NCBI RefSeq assembly: GCF_019583405.1 | Contig: NZ_SZUU01000001.1 | Span: 927,752-991,751 of the forward strand | DNA: 64,000 bases | Direction: 5' to 3' | DNA from: Bacteroides fragilis | GTDB lineage: Bacteria; Bacteroidota; Bacteroidia; Bacteroidales; Bacteroidaceae | Shown here: positions 17,246 to 26,392 of the stretch, piece after piece | How positions within the stretch are numbered: the first letter of the stretch is position 1 | Layout: each line of letters begins with the position of its first letter | Translations under genes and position numbers: made by a program | Notes under the pieces: model-generated | Databases searched by the model: none | What the model saw: only the letters and a program-made list of their open reading frames with translations | Told to the model about the DNA's origin: nothing

Positions 17246-19765
17246 ATGGAAATAACCAAGAGGAACGGAACGACGGAACCCTATGACAGGGAGAAAATTG
17301 CCGTCGCCATACGAAAAAGTTTTGCCAGTACAGGGCAGGAAGTAAGTAACGAAATCATCTATTCGGTGGTAGAAGAGGTGGAGAATTTTGTCGGGAAAGA
17401 TACCGCAAACCGTAGTGTCGAACAGATACAGGACAAAGTGGAGCAAAGTCTGATGGAACACGGCTTTTATGCCGAGGCCAAAAATTACATACTCTACCGC
17501 TGGCAACGGACTGAACGCAGAAAAGCACTCAACAGCATAATAAATGAATTGGGCGACGGAACTGTGATGGATGTCCTGAAAGAGATTCAGAAAGACTTCA
17601 CCACCCACGAATACAGTCTTGTTGTGCTCTATGAAAAATTTTCAGGGTTTTGCAAACAAGAAATGCCACATTCCGAACGTTTGGCAGCATTGATTAAGGC
17701 TGCCGTGGAACTAACCACTCAGGAAGCACCTGACTGGGAGTTTATCGCGGCCCGTCTACTCAACTTCCAACTATCGAAGAAACTGGAAAAGCAGGCGGCA
17801 TCGGCAGGCATCCGTTCGTTTTACGACAAACTGCGCTATCTGACGGAAGAAGGACTATACGGTAGTTACATACTGGCGGCCTACTCGCAACAGGAGATCG
17901 AAGAAGCAGCCGGATTTATCTGCCCTGACAGAGACAAACTATTTAATTATTCCGGACTGGATCTGCTTGTCAAACGCTACTTGATCCGTACCCGACTCCA
18001 TGAACCGGCAGAGTCCGTACAAGAGATGTATCTGGGTATCGCCCTCCATCTGGCTATGCCCGAACAGAAAGAACGGATGACTTGGGTGAAAAAATTCTAC
18101 GACTTACTAAGTCGTTTGGAGGTGACAATGGCCACTCCTACCCTCTCGAATGCCCGGAAACCTTATCATCAACTTTCAAGTTGTTTCATCGATACGGTAC
18201 CCGACAGTTTAGAAGGTATCTACCGCAGTATCAATAACTTTGCCATGGTAAGCAAATTTGGTGGCGGCATGGGAATGTACTTTGGCAAAGTACGTGCGGC
18301 AGGAGGAAATATACGGGGTTTTAAAGGTGTAGCAGGAGGAGTAATTCGATGGATGAAGCTTGTGAACGATACAGCTGTAGCTGTTGATCAGTTGGGTATG
18401 CGTCAAGGTGCCGTCGCTGTCTATCTGGATGTATGGCACAAAGACCTACCGGAATTCTTACAATTGCGGACCAACAACGGAGATGACCGGATGAAAGCTC
18501 ACGATATTTTTCCTTCGGTATGTTATCCGGACCTGTTTTGGAAAATGGCTAAGGAAGACCTTAACCAACCATGGTACTTATTCTGTCCTAACGAGATTAT
18601 GACAATCAAAGGGTATTGCCTGGAAGATTATTACGGAGAAGAATGGGAAAAAAGATACCATGACTGTGTAAACGATACCCGGCTTTCCAAAAGAAGTATA
18701 AGCATTAAAGACATTGTCAAATTGGTGTTGCGGTCGGCAGTCGAAACAGGTACTCCCTTCACCTTCAACCGTGACACAGTGAACCGGACCAACCCCAATG
18801 CTCACCGGGGCATCATTTACTGTTCGAATCTTTGTACGGAAATAGCACAAAACATGGCAGCTATCGAAACGGTGTCCACCGAGATACGTACGGAAGAGGG
18901 TGACACAGTAGTGGTGAAGACGGTACGGCCTGGCGACTTTGTAGTTTGCAATCTTGCCAGCCTCTCGCTGGGGCATCTCCCATTGGAGGACGAAGAACAG
19001 ATAAAGGAGAAAGTAAGCACCGTAGTGCGTGCTCTCGACAATGTTATCGACCTGAATTTCTATCCACTCCCTTTTGCGCAAATCACCAACCAGCGCTACC
19101 GCAGTATCGGACTGGGAGTAAGCGGTTATCATCACGCACTTGCCATACGCAATATCCGCTGGGAAAGCGAAGAACATCTCCGGTTTGTGGACCGAGTATT
19201 CGGACAGATTAATTATGCAGCCATCGAAGCCAGTGCCGACCTGGCAAAAGAAAAAGGACGTTATGAATACTTCGAAGGAAGCGACTGGCAAACGGGAGCA
19301 TACTTCGGCAAACGGGGATATACTTCCCCCGAATGGAATCGGCTGGCAGCCAAAGTAGCGGAAAACGGTATGCGAAACGCCTATCTTCTCGCTATCGCAC
19401 CGACCAGCAGTACCAGTATCATCGCGGGAACCACTGCCGGTACCGATCCTGTAATGAAACGTTTCTTCCTTGAAGAGAAAAAAGGAGCCATGCTGCCACG
19501 TGTGGCACCGGCACTGTCAGACAAAACCTTCTGGTTATATAAAGATGCCTATACACTCGACCAAAAATGGAGTATCCGTGCGGCAGGCACCCGCCAGTTG
19601 CACATCGACCAGTCTCAAAGCCTGAACCTGTATATCACCAATGAATTTACCATGCGACAAGTACTCGATCTTTACTTACTGGCATGGGAATGCGGAGTAA
19701 AAACGGTATATTACGTTCGCAGTAAATCATTGGAAGTGGAAGAATGCGAAAGCTGTGCATCTTAA
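17246..19765 (+). CDS. nrdA: class Ia ribonucleoside-diphosphate reductase, alpha subunit
   Basis: An 839-residue NrdA-type protein that reduces ribonucleotides to deoxyribonucleotides with NrdB. An N-terminal ATP-cone (about 1-90, ITKRNGTTEPYDREKI) senses ATP/dATP. The catalytic barrel shows LSSCFIDTVPDSLEGIY with the first active-site Cys, NLCTEI with the radical Cys, and GVSGYHHALAIR. The phosphate-binding loop is APTSSTSIIAGTTAGTDP. The C terminus ends CESCAS, supplying the external redox Cys pair. It is followed 25 bases later by nrdB. A cobalamin riboswitch sits in its leader, which is noteworthy because the enzyme itself does not use cobalamin. Confidence 0.95.
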   Translation: MEITKRNGTTEPYDREKIAVAIRKSFASTGQEVSNEIIYSVVEEVENFVGKDTANRSVEQIQDKVEQSLMEHGFYAEAKNYILYRWQRTERRKALNSIINELGDGTVMDVLKEIQKDFTTHEYSLVVLYEKFSGFCKQEMPHSERLAALIKAAVELTTQEAPDWEFIAARLLNFQLSKKLEKQAASAGIRSFYDKLRYLTEEGLYGSYILAAYSQQEIEEAAGFICPDRDKLFNYSGLDLLVKRYLIRTRLHEPAESVQEMYLGIALHLAMPEQKERMTWVKKFYDLLSRLEVTMATPTLSNARKPYHQLSSCFIDTVPDSLEGIYRSINNFAMVSKFGGGMGMYFGKVRAAGGNIRGFKGVAGGVIRWMKLVNDTAVAVDQLGMRQGAVAVYLDVWHKDLPEFLQLRTNNGDDRMKAHDIFPSVCYPDLFWKMAKEDLNQPWYLFCPNEIMTIKGYCLEDYYGEEWEKRYHDCVNDTRLSKRSISIKDIVKLVLRSAVETGTPFTFNRDTVNRTNPNAHRGIIYCSNLCTEIAQNMAAIETVSTEIRTEEGDTVVVKTVRPGDFVVCNLASLSLGHLPLEDEEQIKEKVSTVVRALDNVIDLNFYPLPFAQITNQRYRSIGLGVSGYHHALAIRNIRWESEEHLRFVDRVFGQINYAAIEASADLAKEKGRYEYFEGSDWQTGAYFGKRGYTSPEWNRLAAKVAENGMRNAYLLAIAPTSSTSIIAGTTAGTDPVMKRFFLEEKKGAMLPRVAPALSDKTFWLYKDAYTLDQKWSIRAAGTRQLHIDQSQSLNLYITNEFTMRQVLDLYLLAWECGVKTVYYVRSKSLEVEECESCAS

Positions 19766-19790
19766 ATAAACGAATAAACAAGAAAACGAT

Positions 19791-20840
19791 ATGGAAACAA
19801 AAAAATTAAAGAAAAATGCCCTCTTCAATCCCGAAGGTGATACAGAAACCCGTCTCAGAAAGATGATCGGAGGCAATACAACCAATCTGAATGATTTCAA
19901 TAACATGCGATACAAATGGGTAAGCGACTGGTATCGTCAGGCCATGAATAACTTCTGGATACCTGAAGAAATCAATCTGACACAAGATACCAAAGACTAT
20001 CCCCACCTGACCCCGGCCGAACGAACGGCGTATGATAAAATTCTGAGCTTCCTCGTCTTCCTGGATTCTTTGCAGAGTAACAATCTCCCGACACTCAGCG
20101 AATACATCACGGCAAACGAAGTCAACCTCTGCCTGCATATTCAAGCATTCCAGGAGTGTGTACACAGCCAGAGCTACAGCTATATGCTCGACTCCATCTG
20201 TAGTCCGGAGGAACGCAATGATATTCTGTATCAATGGAAAACAGACGAACATCTGCTAAGGAGAAATACGTTTATCGGCAATTGCTACAATGAATTCCAG
20301 GAAAATCGTGACGGATTTGCCTTGATGAAGACCCTAATTGCCAATTACATCCTTGAAGGTATTTACTTCTACAGCGGTTTTATGTTTTTCTACAATCTGA
20401 GCCGCAATGGAAAGATGTCCGGATCAGCTCAGGAAATCCGTTACATCAACCGGGATGAAAACACCCATCTCTGGCTATTTCGCAACATCATTCTGGAATT
20501 GAAGAAGGAAGAACCGGAACTGTTTACGCCTGACAAGGTGAAAGTGTATGAAGAGATGATGCGTGAAGGAGTGAAACAGGAAATCGCATGGGGACAATAT
20601 GTGATAGGCGACCAAATCCAAGGCCTCAACCGGCAGATGATCTCTGACTATATCCACTTTCTGGGTAATCTCCGTTGGAGTAGCCTGGGTTACACTCCTC
20701 TGTACGAAGACAACCGGAAGGAACCGGAAAGCATGCATTGGGTATCGCAATATTCAAACGCCAACATGGTAAAGACAGACTTCTTCGAAGCAAAAAGTAC
20801 GGCGTATGCCAAAAGCACTGCGCTGGAAGATGATTTATAA
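19791..20840 (+). CDS. nrdB: class Ia ribonucleotide reductase, beta subunit
   Basis: A 349-residue NrdB that holds the di-metal centre and tyrosyl radical for NrdA. Seen: first ligand Asp92 (FLDSLQSNNLP); Glu122, His125 and the expected radical Tyr129 in ECVHSQSYSYML, with the same spacing as the E. coli Glu115-His118-Tyr122 set. Further ligand regions are YILEGIYFYSGF and RDENTHLW. It is therefore a standard tyrosyl-radical, oxygen-dependent class Ia protein rather than a Tyr-less class Ic variant. It is co-transcribed with nrdA under the riboswitch. Such an oxygen-requiring enzyme in an anaerobe has been described for B. fragilis as useful on return from oxygen exposure. Confidence 0.95.
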   Translation: METKKLKKNALFNPEGDTETRLRKMIGGNTTNLNDFNNMRYKWVSDWYRQAMNNFWIPEEINLTQDTKDYPHLTPAERTAYDKILSFLVFLDSLQSNNLPTLSEYITANEVNLCLHIQAFQECVHSQSYSYMLDSICSPEERNDILYQWKTDEHLLRRNTFIGNCYNEFQENRDGFALMKTLIANYILEGIYFYSGFMFFYNLSRNGKMSGSAQEIRYINRDENTHLWLFRNIILELKKEEPELFTPDKVKVYEEMMREGVKQEIAWGQYVIGDQIQGLNRQMISDYIHFLGNLRWSSLGYTPLYEDNRKEPESMHWVSQYSNANMVKTDFFEAKSTAYAKSTALEDDL

Positions 20841-20886
20841 ACAATCTACGTTTCCGGGCAATCAACGATAAACAATGGATCATTCA

Positions 20887-20941
20887 TGTGAATCAGTTCT
20901 TGAGAGACCTATGCGGTATGAAATTCAATTACTGATTCACA
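20887..20941 (+). terminator. hairpin after nrdB
   Basis: TGTGAATCAGT (20887-20897) pairs perfectly with ACTGATTCACA (20931-20941) around a 33-base loop. No U-run follows, so termination by this hairpin alone is uncertain. The rest of 20841-21056 shows nothing else. Confidence 0.5.
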
Positions 20942-21056
20942 TTATCAATGAATACCCAAACGATGGAATACATATGACCACATTAAAAAAATATTCATCA
21001 GTAATGATTCCTCGTCCATCATAAATCATTCAAATCCTTTCTTCATTCAAAAAACT

Positions 21057-21086
21057 TTTGACCCCTGATTTTTTTAATTACCTTTG
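21057..21086 (+). promoter_or_regulatory. promoter of the small membrane protein and thrE pair
   Basis: TTTG (21057-21060), an 18-base spacer, then TACCTTTG (21079-21086). The transcript would start near 21093 and carry a leader of about 170 bases. The leader has a hairpin GGGTGTGT/ACACATCC (about 21110-21133) close to its 5' end. Confidence 0.7.
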
Positions 21087-21265
21087 TACCCCGAAAAGAC
21101 GCAGTTCAAGGGTGTGTCATTATTCACACATCCTCTTCCCCCACTCAAAACCTGAACCGAAATCGAAACACTGTACTGACACATTAACCACATTTCCTCC
21201 CATACGCCGGAAATGCGGAAAAGCAACATGTATGTATCACACAGATTTAAGAAAAAGTAAAAAAA

Positions 21266-21514
21266 ATGTTAGTAACCAACACCATGGAAGCTACAGCTTC
21301 CACTACCGACAGTTGCCAGGTCAGTGAACCTGTAACGGCAACCCAGGAAACTCCCAGGACCATCGCCACTTACACCGCCACAACACCGGCCATGCACCGG
21401 AAATCATTTAAAGAGCAAGAACCGGCTATTTTTTCCATTATCGGATTCGCCGTTGCCTATATTGCTGCCCTGATTATCAACCGCATCATCAAGACGAGAA
21501 AAACTCACCATTAA
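21266..21514 (+). CDS. small single-pass membrane protein upstream of ThrE
   Basis: An 82-residue open frame with a Thr/Ser-rich N-terminal half (TATQETPRTIATYTATTPAM) and one clear membrane helix (about residues 54-72, IFSIIGFAVAYIAALII), ending in basic NRIIKTRKTHH. It starts after an A-rich stretch, the usual Bacteroides ribosome-binding context, and lies between a strong promoter and the thrE genes, 9 bases before the next start. I do not recognise the family. Its place in the transcript and its sensible topology argue that it is real. It could assist the exporter or act as a leader peptide rich in Thr codons; both are inference. Confidence 0.55.
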   Translation: MLVTNTMEATASTTDSCQVSEPVTATQETPRTIATYTATTPAMHRKSFKEQEPAIFSIIGFAVAYIAALIINRIIKTRKTHH

Positions 21515-21523
21515 CCCAACCTT

Positions 21524-22297
21524 ATGGACATCCACCAAGAACTAAAAGAACTATCTAAATTCCTGTCTGAATATTCGACCAGTCTGATGGCCGTAGGTGT
21601 ACAGACATCACGAATCGTACGAAATACATCACGAATCGCTGAATCTTTCGGCTTCTTCTGTGACATGACAATCTTTCAGAAAACCATCATCATGACATTA
21701 CGCGATGCCGACAATTCGCATTCATACAGTACGGTAAACAAGATCAAGCCCATGGGACTGAACTTCGCCATTAATTCAGCACTCAGCACGCTGAGTTGGG
21801 AAGCATATGACGAACATTTGTCTCTCAGCGAGCTCCAACGTCGCTATCACGAAATTGTCAGCAAACCACGTGAAAGTAAATGGCTTGTACTGATTCTGGT
21901 TGCCTTTGCCAACGCATCTTTCTGCCGCCTGTTCCAAGGTGACTTTATTTCCATGGGAATCGTATTTGTAGCCACCTTGGCCGGATTCTTTGTCCGTACC
22001 GAACTGATGGGACGTCACTGGAATCATCTGGCAATATTCATCATTTCGTCGTTCATTGCTTCCATGATCGGTAGTACGGGCTATCTGATGCACTGGGGTG
22101 ACACTCCGGATATGGCTTTAGGTACCAGCGTACTTTATCTGATTCCGGGTGTACCGCTAATCAATGCCATCATGGACATCATCGACGGACATGTATTGGC
22201 CGGAACTTCGAGATTTATTAACGCCTGTCTGCTTATCATCTGTATAGCGATCGGCCTTTCAATGACCCTTTTAATCACCGGAATCAGCACCTTATGA
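21524..22297 (+). CDS. threonine/serine exporter, N-terminal part (DUF1212)
   Basis: A 257-residue inner-membrane protein equal to the first half of Corynebacterium ThrE. The soluble N-terminal domain (about 1-110) has the family pattern YSTSLMAVGVQTSRIVRNTSRIAESFG. Five helices follow, with VLYLIPGVPLINAIMDIIDGH as the conserved membrane motif. In ThrE both halves are one chain; here the second half is the next gene and overlaps by 4 bases. The split arrangement is common (YjjP/YjjB in E. coli, where the pair exports succinate). Export of threonine, serine or a dicarboxylate are all possible. Confidence 0.88.
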   Translation: MDIHQELKELSKFLSEYSTSLMAVGVQTSRIVRNTSRIAESFGFFCDMTIFQKTIIMTLRDADNSHSYSTVNKIKPMGLNFAINSALSTLSWEAYDEHLSLSELQRRYHEIVSKPRESKWLVLILVAFANASFCRLFQGDFISMGIVFVATLAGFFVRTELMGRHWNHLAIFIISSFIASMIGSTGYLMHWGDTPDMALGTSVLYLIPGVPLINAIMDIIDGHVLAGTSRFINACLLIICIAIGLSMTLLITGISTL

Positions 22298-22818
22298 TAA
22301 ATATAGATTTTATAACAGCCACCGTACTCGACGGTGCATTCGCTGCCGTAGCCGCTATCGGATTTGCCATTATATCGAATCCACCGCGAAAAGCCATATT
22401 GATCTCTGCCTTCCTGGCGGCTGTAGGTCACGGATTACGTTACTTTCTGATGCATGCACATCTGTTTACGATGGACATTGCTACAGCTTCATTCTTTGCA
22501 GCTGTTTCCATCGGTTTATTAGCCATCCCTTTTGCCAAAGCGATTCACTGCCCGGCAGAGGTTTTCTCGTTTCCGTCTCTCCTGCCCATGATTCCGGGAA
22601 TGTTTGCTTATAAAAGTATCCTTGCACTGACAAAGTTCATGCAGACTAAAGATGAAACCGATTCACTGCGATACCTGGTAGATTTTTGCCACAATGGCAG
22701 TACCACCATCTTCGTGCTATTTGCCTTGGTTGTAGGGGCAGCCGTACCAGTATTCATCTTCCATCGCCAATCATTCACAGCTACACGTTTACTGAAAAAG
22801 TTCGTAAAAAAAGGATGA
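22294..22818 (+). CDS. threonine/serine exporter, C-terminal part (DUF3815)
   Basis: A 174-residue inner-membrane protein with about five helices, the second half of a split ThrE/YjjB-type exporter. The motif FPSLLPMIPGMFAYKSILAL mirrors the PGVPL motif of the first half. The start codon overlaps the stop of the N-terminal gene (ATGA), so the two subunits are made together. A bidirectional terminator follows 28 bases after the stop. Confidence 0.88.
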   Translation: MINIDFITATVLDGAFAAVAAIGFAIISNPPRKAILISAFLAAVGHGLRYFLMHAHLFTMDIATASFFAAVSIGLLAIPFAKAIHCPAEVFSFPSLLPMIPGMFAYKSILALTKFMQTKDETDSLRYLVDFCHNGSTTIFVLFALVVGAAVPVFIFHRQSFTATRLLKKFVKKG

Positions 22819-22845
22819 CGGCGTTCATGTTATAAATAAATATCC

Positions 22846-22893
22846 AAAATGGCGAATAAGGATCTGTTTTACAACATCCCTATTCGCCATTTT
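22846..22893. terminator. bidirectional terminator between thrE and eda
   Basis: AAAATGGCGAATA (22846-22858) pairs with TATTCGCCATTTT (22881-22893), a 13-pair stem with A-run and T-run flanks. It can serve the plus-strand exporter operon and the minus-strand eda operon. Confidence 0.88.
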
Positions 22894-22895
22894 AA

Positions 22896-23564
22896 TTACT
22901 TTCTTGCCTCGGCAATGTATTCTAAAGCTTCGGTACATTTCTTGGTAACATATCCCCAATCTTCGGCTGCTACCTTATCTTTCGGAAATAATTTAGATCC
23001 CATACCGACACAGAATGCACCCGCTCCAAACCATCCTGTCAGGTTCTCCCGGGTAGGCTCTACCCCACCGGTCACCATTAATTTGGACCAAGGCATCGGA
23101 GCCATCAAGCCTTTCACAAAATTTGGTCCGTACACATCTCCGGGAAATATCTTACAAAGATCACAACCGGCTTCCTGTGCAAAGCCCACTTCCGAAACCG
23201 AGCCACACCCTGGTGTATAAGCGATCAGTCGGCGATTGCATATCTTAGCAATCTCCGGATTGAACAAGGGACCTACCACAAAGTCAGCCCCCGATTGTAT
23301 GTACAGAGTCGCAGTAGCCGGATCAACCACTGATCCGACTCCCATAGCCATCTCCGGGCATTCACGGACAGCAAATTTTACGAGCCCGGCAAATACTTCC
23401 TGGGCAAAGTCCCCCCGGTTGGTAAACTCAAAAGCACGAACCCCACCTTCATAACAAGCTTTTACCACTTTCTTCGCTATTTCCACATCTTCGTGGTAAA
23501 ATACGGGAACCATACCTGTCGAACCTATTTTGTTCAAGACAGCTATTTTATCAAATTTAGCCAT
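22896..23564 (-). CDS. eda: KDPG/KHG aldolase
   Basis: A 222-residue aldolase that splits 2-keto-3-deoxy-6-phosphogluconate into pyruvate and glyceraldehyde-3-phosphate, the last Entner-Doudoroff-type step of hexuronate use. Seen: [12 protein letters not shown] near the start, the [13 protein letters not shown] segment with the proton-relay Glu/Arg, [23 protein letters not shown], and the Schiff-base Lys in [18 protein letters not shown] (about 137-154). [13 protein letters not shown] forms the phosphate site. It lies 46 bases after the KDG kinase gene, which makes its substrate. Confidence 0.93.
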   Translation of the reverse strand: MAKFDKIAVLNKIGSTGMVPVFYHEDVEIAKKVVKACYEGGVRAFEFTNRGDFAQEVFAGLVKFAVRECPEMAMGVGSVVDPATATLYIQSGADFVVGPLFNPEIAKICNRRLIAYTPGCGSVSEVGFAQEAGCDLCKIFPGDVYGPNFVKGLMAPMPWSKLMVTGGVEPTRENLTGWFGAGAFCVGMGSKLFPKDKVAAEDWGYVTKKCTEALEYIAEARK

Positions 23565-23610
23565 AAGAATATATACGATTTAAAGATTGACAACCCACTA
23601 TCATCCACGA

Positions 23611-24636
23611 TTATCTTTGTACACGTCCGCTCGCATCTCCTCCAGCAAGCGCTTCGACCTCCGCCACAGAAACAAGATTGAAGTCACCATTAATGGTATG
23701 CTTCAATGCCGATGCTGCTACTGCAAACTCGAGAGCCTCACCCTGGGTTCGCTTTGTAAGCAGACCGTGTATGATACCGCCGGAGAAAGAATCCCCCCCT
23801 CCCACACGATCAATAATCGGATCGATATCGTAATGTCTGGAAACATAGAATTCCTCACCATTATAAATCATGGCTTTCCAACCATTATGTGACGCAGAGA
23901 AAGATTCGCGCAACGTCGAGATCACATAGCTGAACCCAAACTCTTCCATCATCTGCCGAAAAATTCCCTTATAGCCCTCTGCATCTGTATGTCCGCCTTC
24001 CACATCTGCATCAGGTTTAAATCCCAGACAGAGTTCCGCATCCTCCTCGTTACCAATACATACGTCTACATACTTCATCAAAGGTTTCATGATGGACTGC
24101 GCCTTCTCCTTCGTCCATAATTTTTTACGGAAGTTCAGGTCGACCGACACCGTCACTCCATGACGCTTGGCAGCCTCACAAGCAAGCCGAGTCAATTCGG
24201 CTGCTTTGTCTGAGATGGCAGGAGTAATACCAGACCAATGAAACCAGTCGGCACCCTCCATGATCTTGTCAAAATCAAAGTCCGTTGCAACGACCTCGGC
24301 GATGGCAGAATGGGCACGATCATAAATCACTTTACTGGGGCGCATAGCTGCACCGGTTTCCAAATAATAGATTCCTACACGTTCGCCTCCCCGGGCAATA
24401 TAATCTGTCCTTACACCGTATTTACGGAGTGCATTTACTGCCGACTGCCCGATTTCATGTTCAGGCAGCTTAGTTATAAAATAAGCGTCGTGACCATAAT
24501 TAGCGCAGCTCACTGCCACGTTAGCCTCCCCGCCACCATATACCACATCAAAAGTGTCCGACTGGACAAAGCGTGTATTTCCCGGAGGAGACAACCGAAG
24601 CATGATTTCGCCTAATGTAACGACTTTCTTTCCCAT
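23611..24636 (-). CDS. kdgK: 2-keto-3-deoxygluconate kinase (PfkB family)
   Basis: A 341-residue cytoplasmic sugar kinase that phosphorylates KDG to KDPG for the downstream aldolase. The N-terminal PfkB features are TLGEIMLRLSPPG and FDVVYGGGEANVAVSCANYG (about 28-47). The C-terminal catalytic motif is DRVGGGDSFSGGIIHGLL, with the base Asp in GGGDSF. Length and sequence match Bacteroides KDG kinases. Its promoter (24782-24811) carries a perfect inverted repeat over the expected transcript start, the likely operator of the divergent LacI regulator. Confidence 0.92.
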   Translation of the reverse strand: MGKKVVTLGEIMLRLSPPGNTRFVQSDTFDVVYGGGEANVAVSCANYGHDAYFITKLPEHEIGQSAVNALRKYGVRTDYIARGGERVGIYYLETGAAMRPSKVIYDRAHSAIAEVVATDFDFDKIMEGADWFHWSGITPAISDKAAELTRLACEAAKRHGVTVSVDLNFRKKLWTKEKAQSIMKPLMKYVDVCIGNEEDAELCLGFKPDADVEGGHTDAEGYKGIFRQMMEEFGFSYVISTLRESFSASHNGWKAMIYNGEEFYVSRHYDIDPIIDRVGGGDSFSGGIIHGLLTKRTQGEALEFAVAASALKHTINGDFNLVSVAEVEALAGGDASGRVQR

Positions 24637-24771
24637 AATTTAATATTTTAATGAAACGAACAATTTAGATTATTCAGTTATAATTTATCGTTGCCTTTCC
24701 GTTTTTTCCAATAACAAATTGGTTATAGGAATGATGGCAAACTCATAAAACAGACACCGAAAAATGTTTCG

Positions 24772-24827
24772 TGTGCGAGCACAAAGATACATAATTTTTC
24801 AGGATTACAAAAATTGTTATATATTTG
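24772..24827. promoter_or_regulatory. overlapping divergent promoters with candidate LacI operator
   Basis: For kdgK the minus strand has TTTG (24808-24811), an 18-base spacer and TATCTTTG (24782-24789). For the lacI-type gene the plus strand has TATATTTG (24820-24827). TGTGC (24772-24776) and GCACA (24779-24783) form a perfect inverted repeat with a 2-base centre lying on the predicted kdgK start (about 24775). A repressor there would block kdgK-eda. Operator assignment is inference from position and symmetry. Confidence 0.6.
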
Positions 24828-24893
24828 TATCCATAAAAATAGAATTATTAATATGTCCGAGCACTAAACCTCACATAAATATAAGATGAACGC

Positions 24894-25967
24894 ATGAATA
24901 AATTGCCAGAAAGAATCAGAATTAAAGATATTGCCCATTTGGCAAATGTATCTGTAGGAACTGTAGACCGTGTGCTCCACGGACGTAGCGGAGTATCAGA
25001 AGCAAGCCGGAAACGGGTGGAAGAAATCCTGAAACAACTGGACTACCAGCCCAATATGTATGCCAGTGCATTGGCTTCCAACAAAAAATATACTTTCGCC
25101 TGCCTGTTACCCAAGCATTTGGAAGGTGAATACTGGACAGATGTACAGAAAGGTATCCGTGAAGCAGTTAGCACATATTCCGATTTTAATATCTCAGTGG
25201 ACATCACCCACTACGATCCCTACGATTACAATTCGTTTGCAGCAACCAGCCGGGCTGTCATTGAAGAACGACCGGACGGAGTGATGTTTGCTCCTACCAT
25301 ACCGCAATACACAAAAGAATTCACCGATGCACTGAACGAGTTGGGTATACCTTATATATATATCGATTCGCAAATAAAAGATGTCCCCCCCCTCGCCTTC
25401 TTCGGTCAAAACTCCCACCAAAGCGGATACTTTGCGGCACGTATGCTGATGCTGCTTGCCGGAAACGACCGGGAGATCGTGATTTTCCGTAAGATACACG
25501 AAGGAGTGATCGGATCGAACCAGCAGGAAAACCGTGAAATCGGTTTCCGCCAATATATGCGGGAGCATCATCCCGACTGCAACATCCTTGAACTCGACCT
25601 GCATGCCGACCCGAATATTGAAGACAACCGTATGCTGGACGACTTCTTCAGCGAACATCCGGAAGTGAAGAACGGGATCACGTTCAATTCAAAAGTATAC
25701 ATTATCGGTGAATACTTGAAAATGCGTCGGAAAAACGATATCAACCTGATCGGTTACGACCTGCTCGAACGGAATGTGGCTTGCCTGAAGGATGGCACCG
25801 TCTCTTTCCTGATTGCCCAGCAACCGGAGTTGCAAGGATTCAACAGTATCAGGACTCTATGTGACCACCTGATATTCAAAAAGGAGGTGACATGCACTAA
25901 CTACATGCCAATTGATCTTCTGACCAAAGAAAACATCGACTATTATAACTTTTCCCTCTTCAGATAA
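24894..25967 (+). CDS. LacI-family regulator, probably of the KDG genes
   Basis: A 357-residue transcription factor. The N-terminal LacI helix-turn-helix and hinge (IRIKDIAHLANVSVGTVDRV to YQPNMYASALASN, about 8-62) binds DNA. The rest is a periplasmic-binding-protein-like sensor domain, with typical pieces PDGVMFAPTIP, FGQNSHQSGYFAARML and INLIGYDLLERNV. It is divergent from kdgK and shares a short promoter region with a candidate operator, so it most likely controls kdgK-eda in response to KDG or a related sugar acid. Its 3' end overlaps the convergent GNAT gene by 25 bases. Confidence 0.88.
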   Translation: MNKLPERIRIKDIAHLANVSVGTVDRVLHGRSGVSEASRKRVEEILKQLDYQPNMYASALASNKKYTFACLLPKHLEGEYWTDVQKGIREAVSTYSDFNISVDITHYDPYDYNSFAATSRAVIEERPDGVMFAPTIPQYTKEFTDALNELGIPYIYIDSQIKDVPPLAFFGQNSHQSGYFAARMLMLLAGNDREIVIFRKIHEGVIGSNQQENREIGFRQYMREHHPDCNILELDLHADPNIEDNRMLDDFFSEHPEVKNGITFNSKVYIIGEYLKMRRKNDINLIGYDLLERNVACLKDGTVSFLIAQQPELQGFNSIRTLCDHLIFKKEVTCTNYMPIDLLTKENIDYYNFSLFR

Positions 25968-26392
25968 ACCATATCCCGGAGCAGAATTCCATCTTCATAG
26001 ATGGGATGATCATAATGGTCGGTAAAGAAATTCTTAATACGGTGGGAAGGGACAAATCCGCAAGATTGATAGAACGAAAGTGAATGCGGAGTATCGCCCG
26101 TCCCTACAAACATAACCGAGCATCTGTCCGAATAGTGACGGAATAGGAATTCAACCAGATATCTGCCGTAGCCCTTGCGCTGGCTCTCCGGATAAGTCGC
26201 GATATTCTTCAGTTCGTAAATACCTTCCCCCTCGTTGGTCACCACACAAGCCGCTCTGAGCTCTCCCCTGTCGTACAAGGTAAACATCTCTCCACGTTCC
26301 AGATAGCGATCCACCATATCCTCCTGTTCGTCCGCCAGCAGAAGCAAATCGAGGAAACGCTTCTTGTCAGAAAACACTTGCTCTACCTTCAT
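25943..26392 (-). CDS. GNAT-family N-acetyltransferase
   Basis: A 149-residue acetyltransferase. The acetyl-CoA loop is seen as YPESQRKGYGRYLVEFLF (about 68-85), preceded by the beta-strand YELKNIATYP and followed by MFVGTGDTPHSLSFYQSCGFVPSHRI, the usual GNAT C-terminal half. The substrate is unknown. The start overlaps the stop of the upstream HxlR regulator gene by 4 bases, so the two are coupled. The 3' end overlaps the convergent lacI-type gene. Confidence 0.88.
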   Translation of the reverse strand: MKVEQVFSDKKRFLDLLLLADEQEDMVDRYLERGEMFTLYDRGELRAACVVTNEGEGIYELKNIATYPESQRKGYGRYLVEFLFRHYSDRCSVMFVGTGDTPHSLSFYQSCGFVPSHRIKNFFTDHYDHPIYEDGILLRDMVYLKREKL

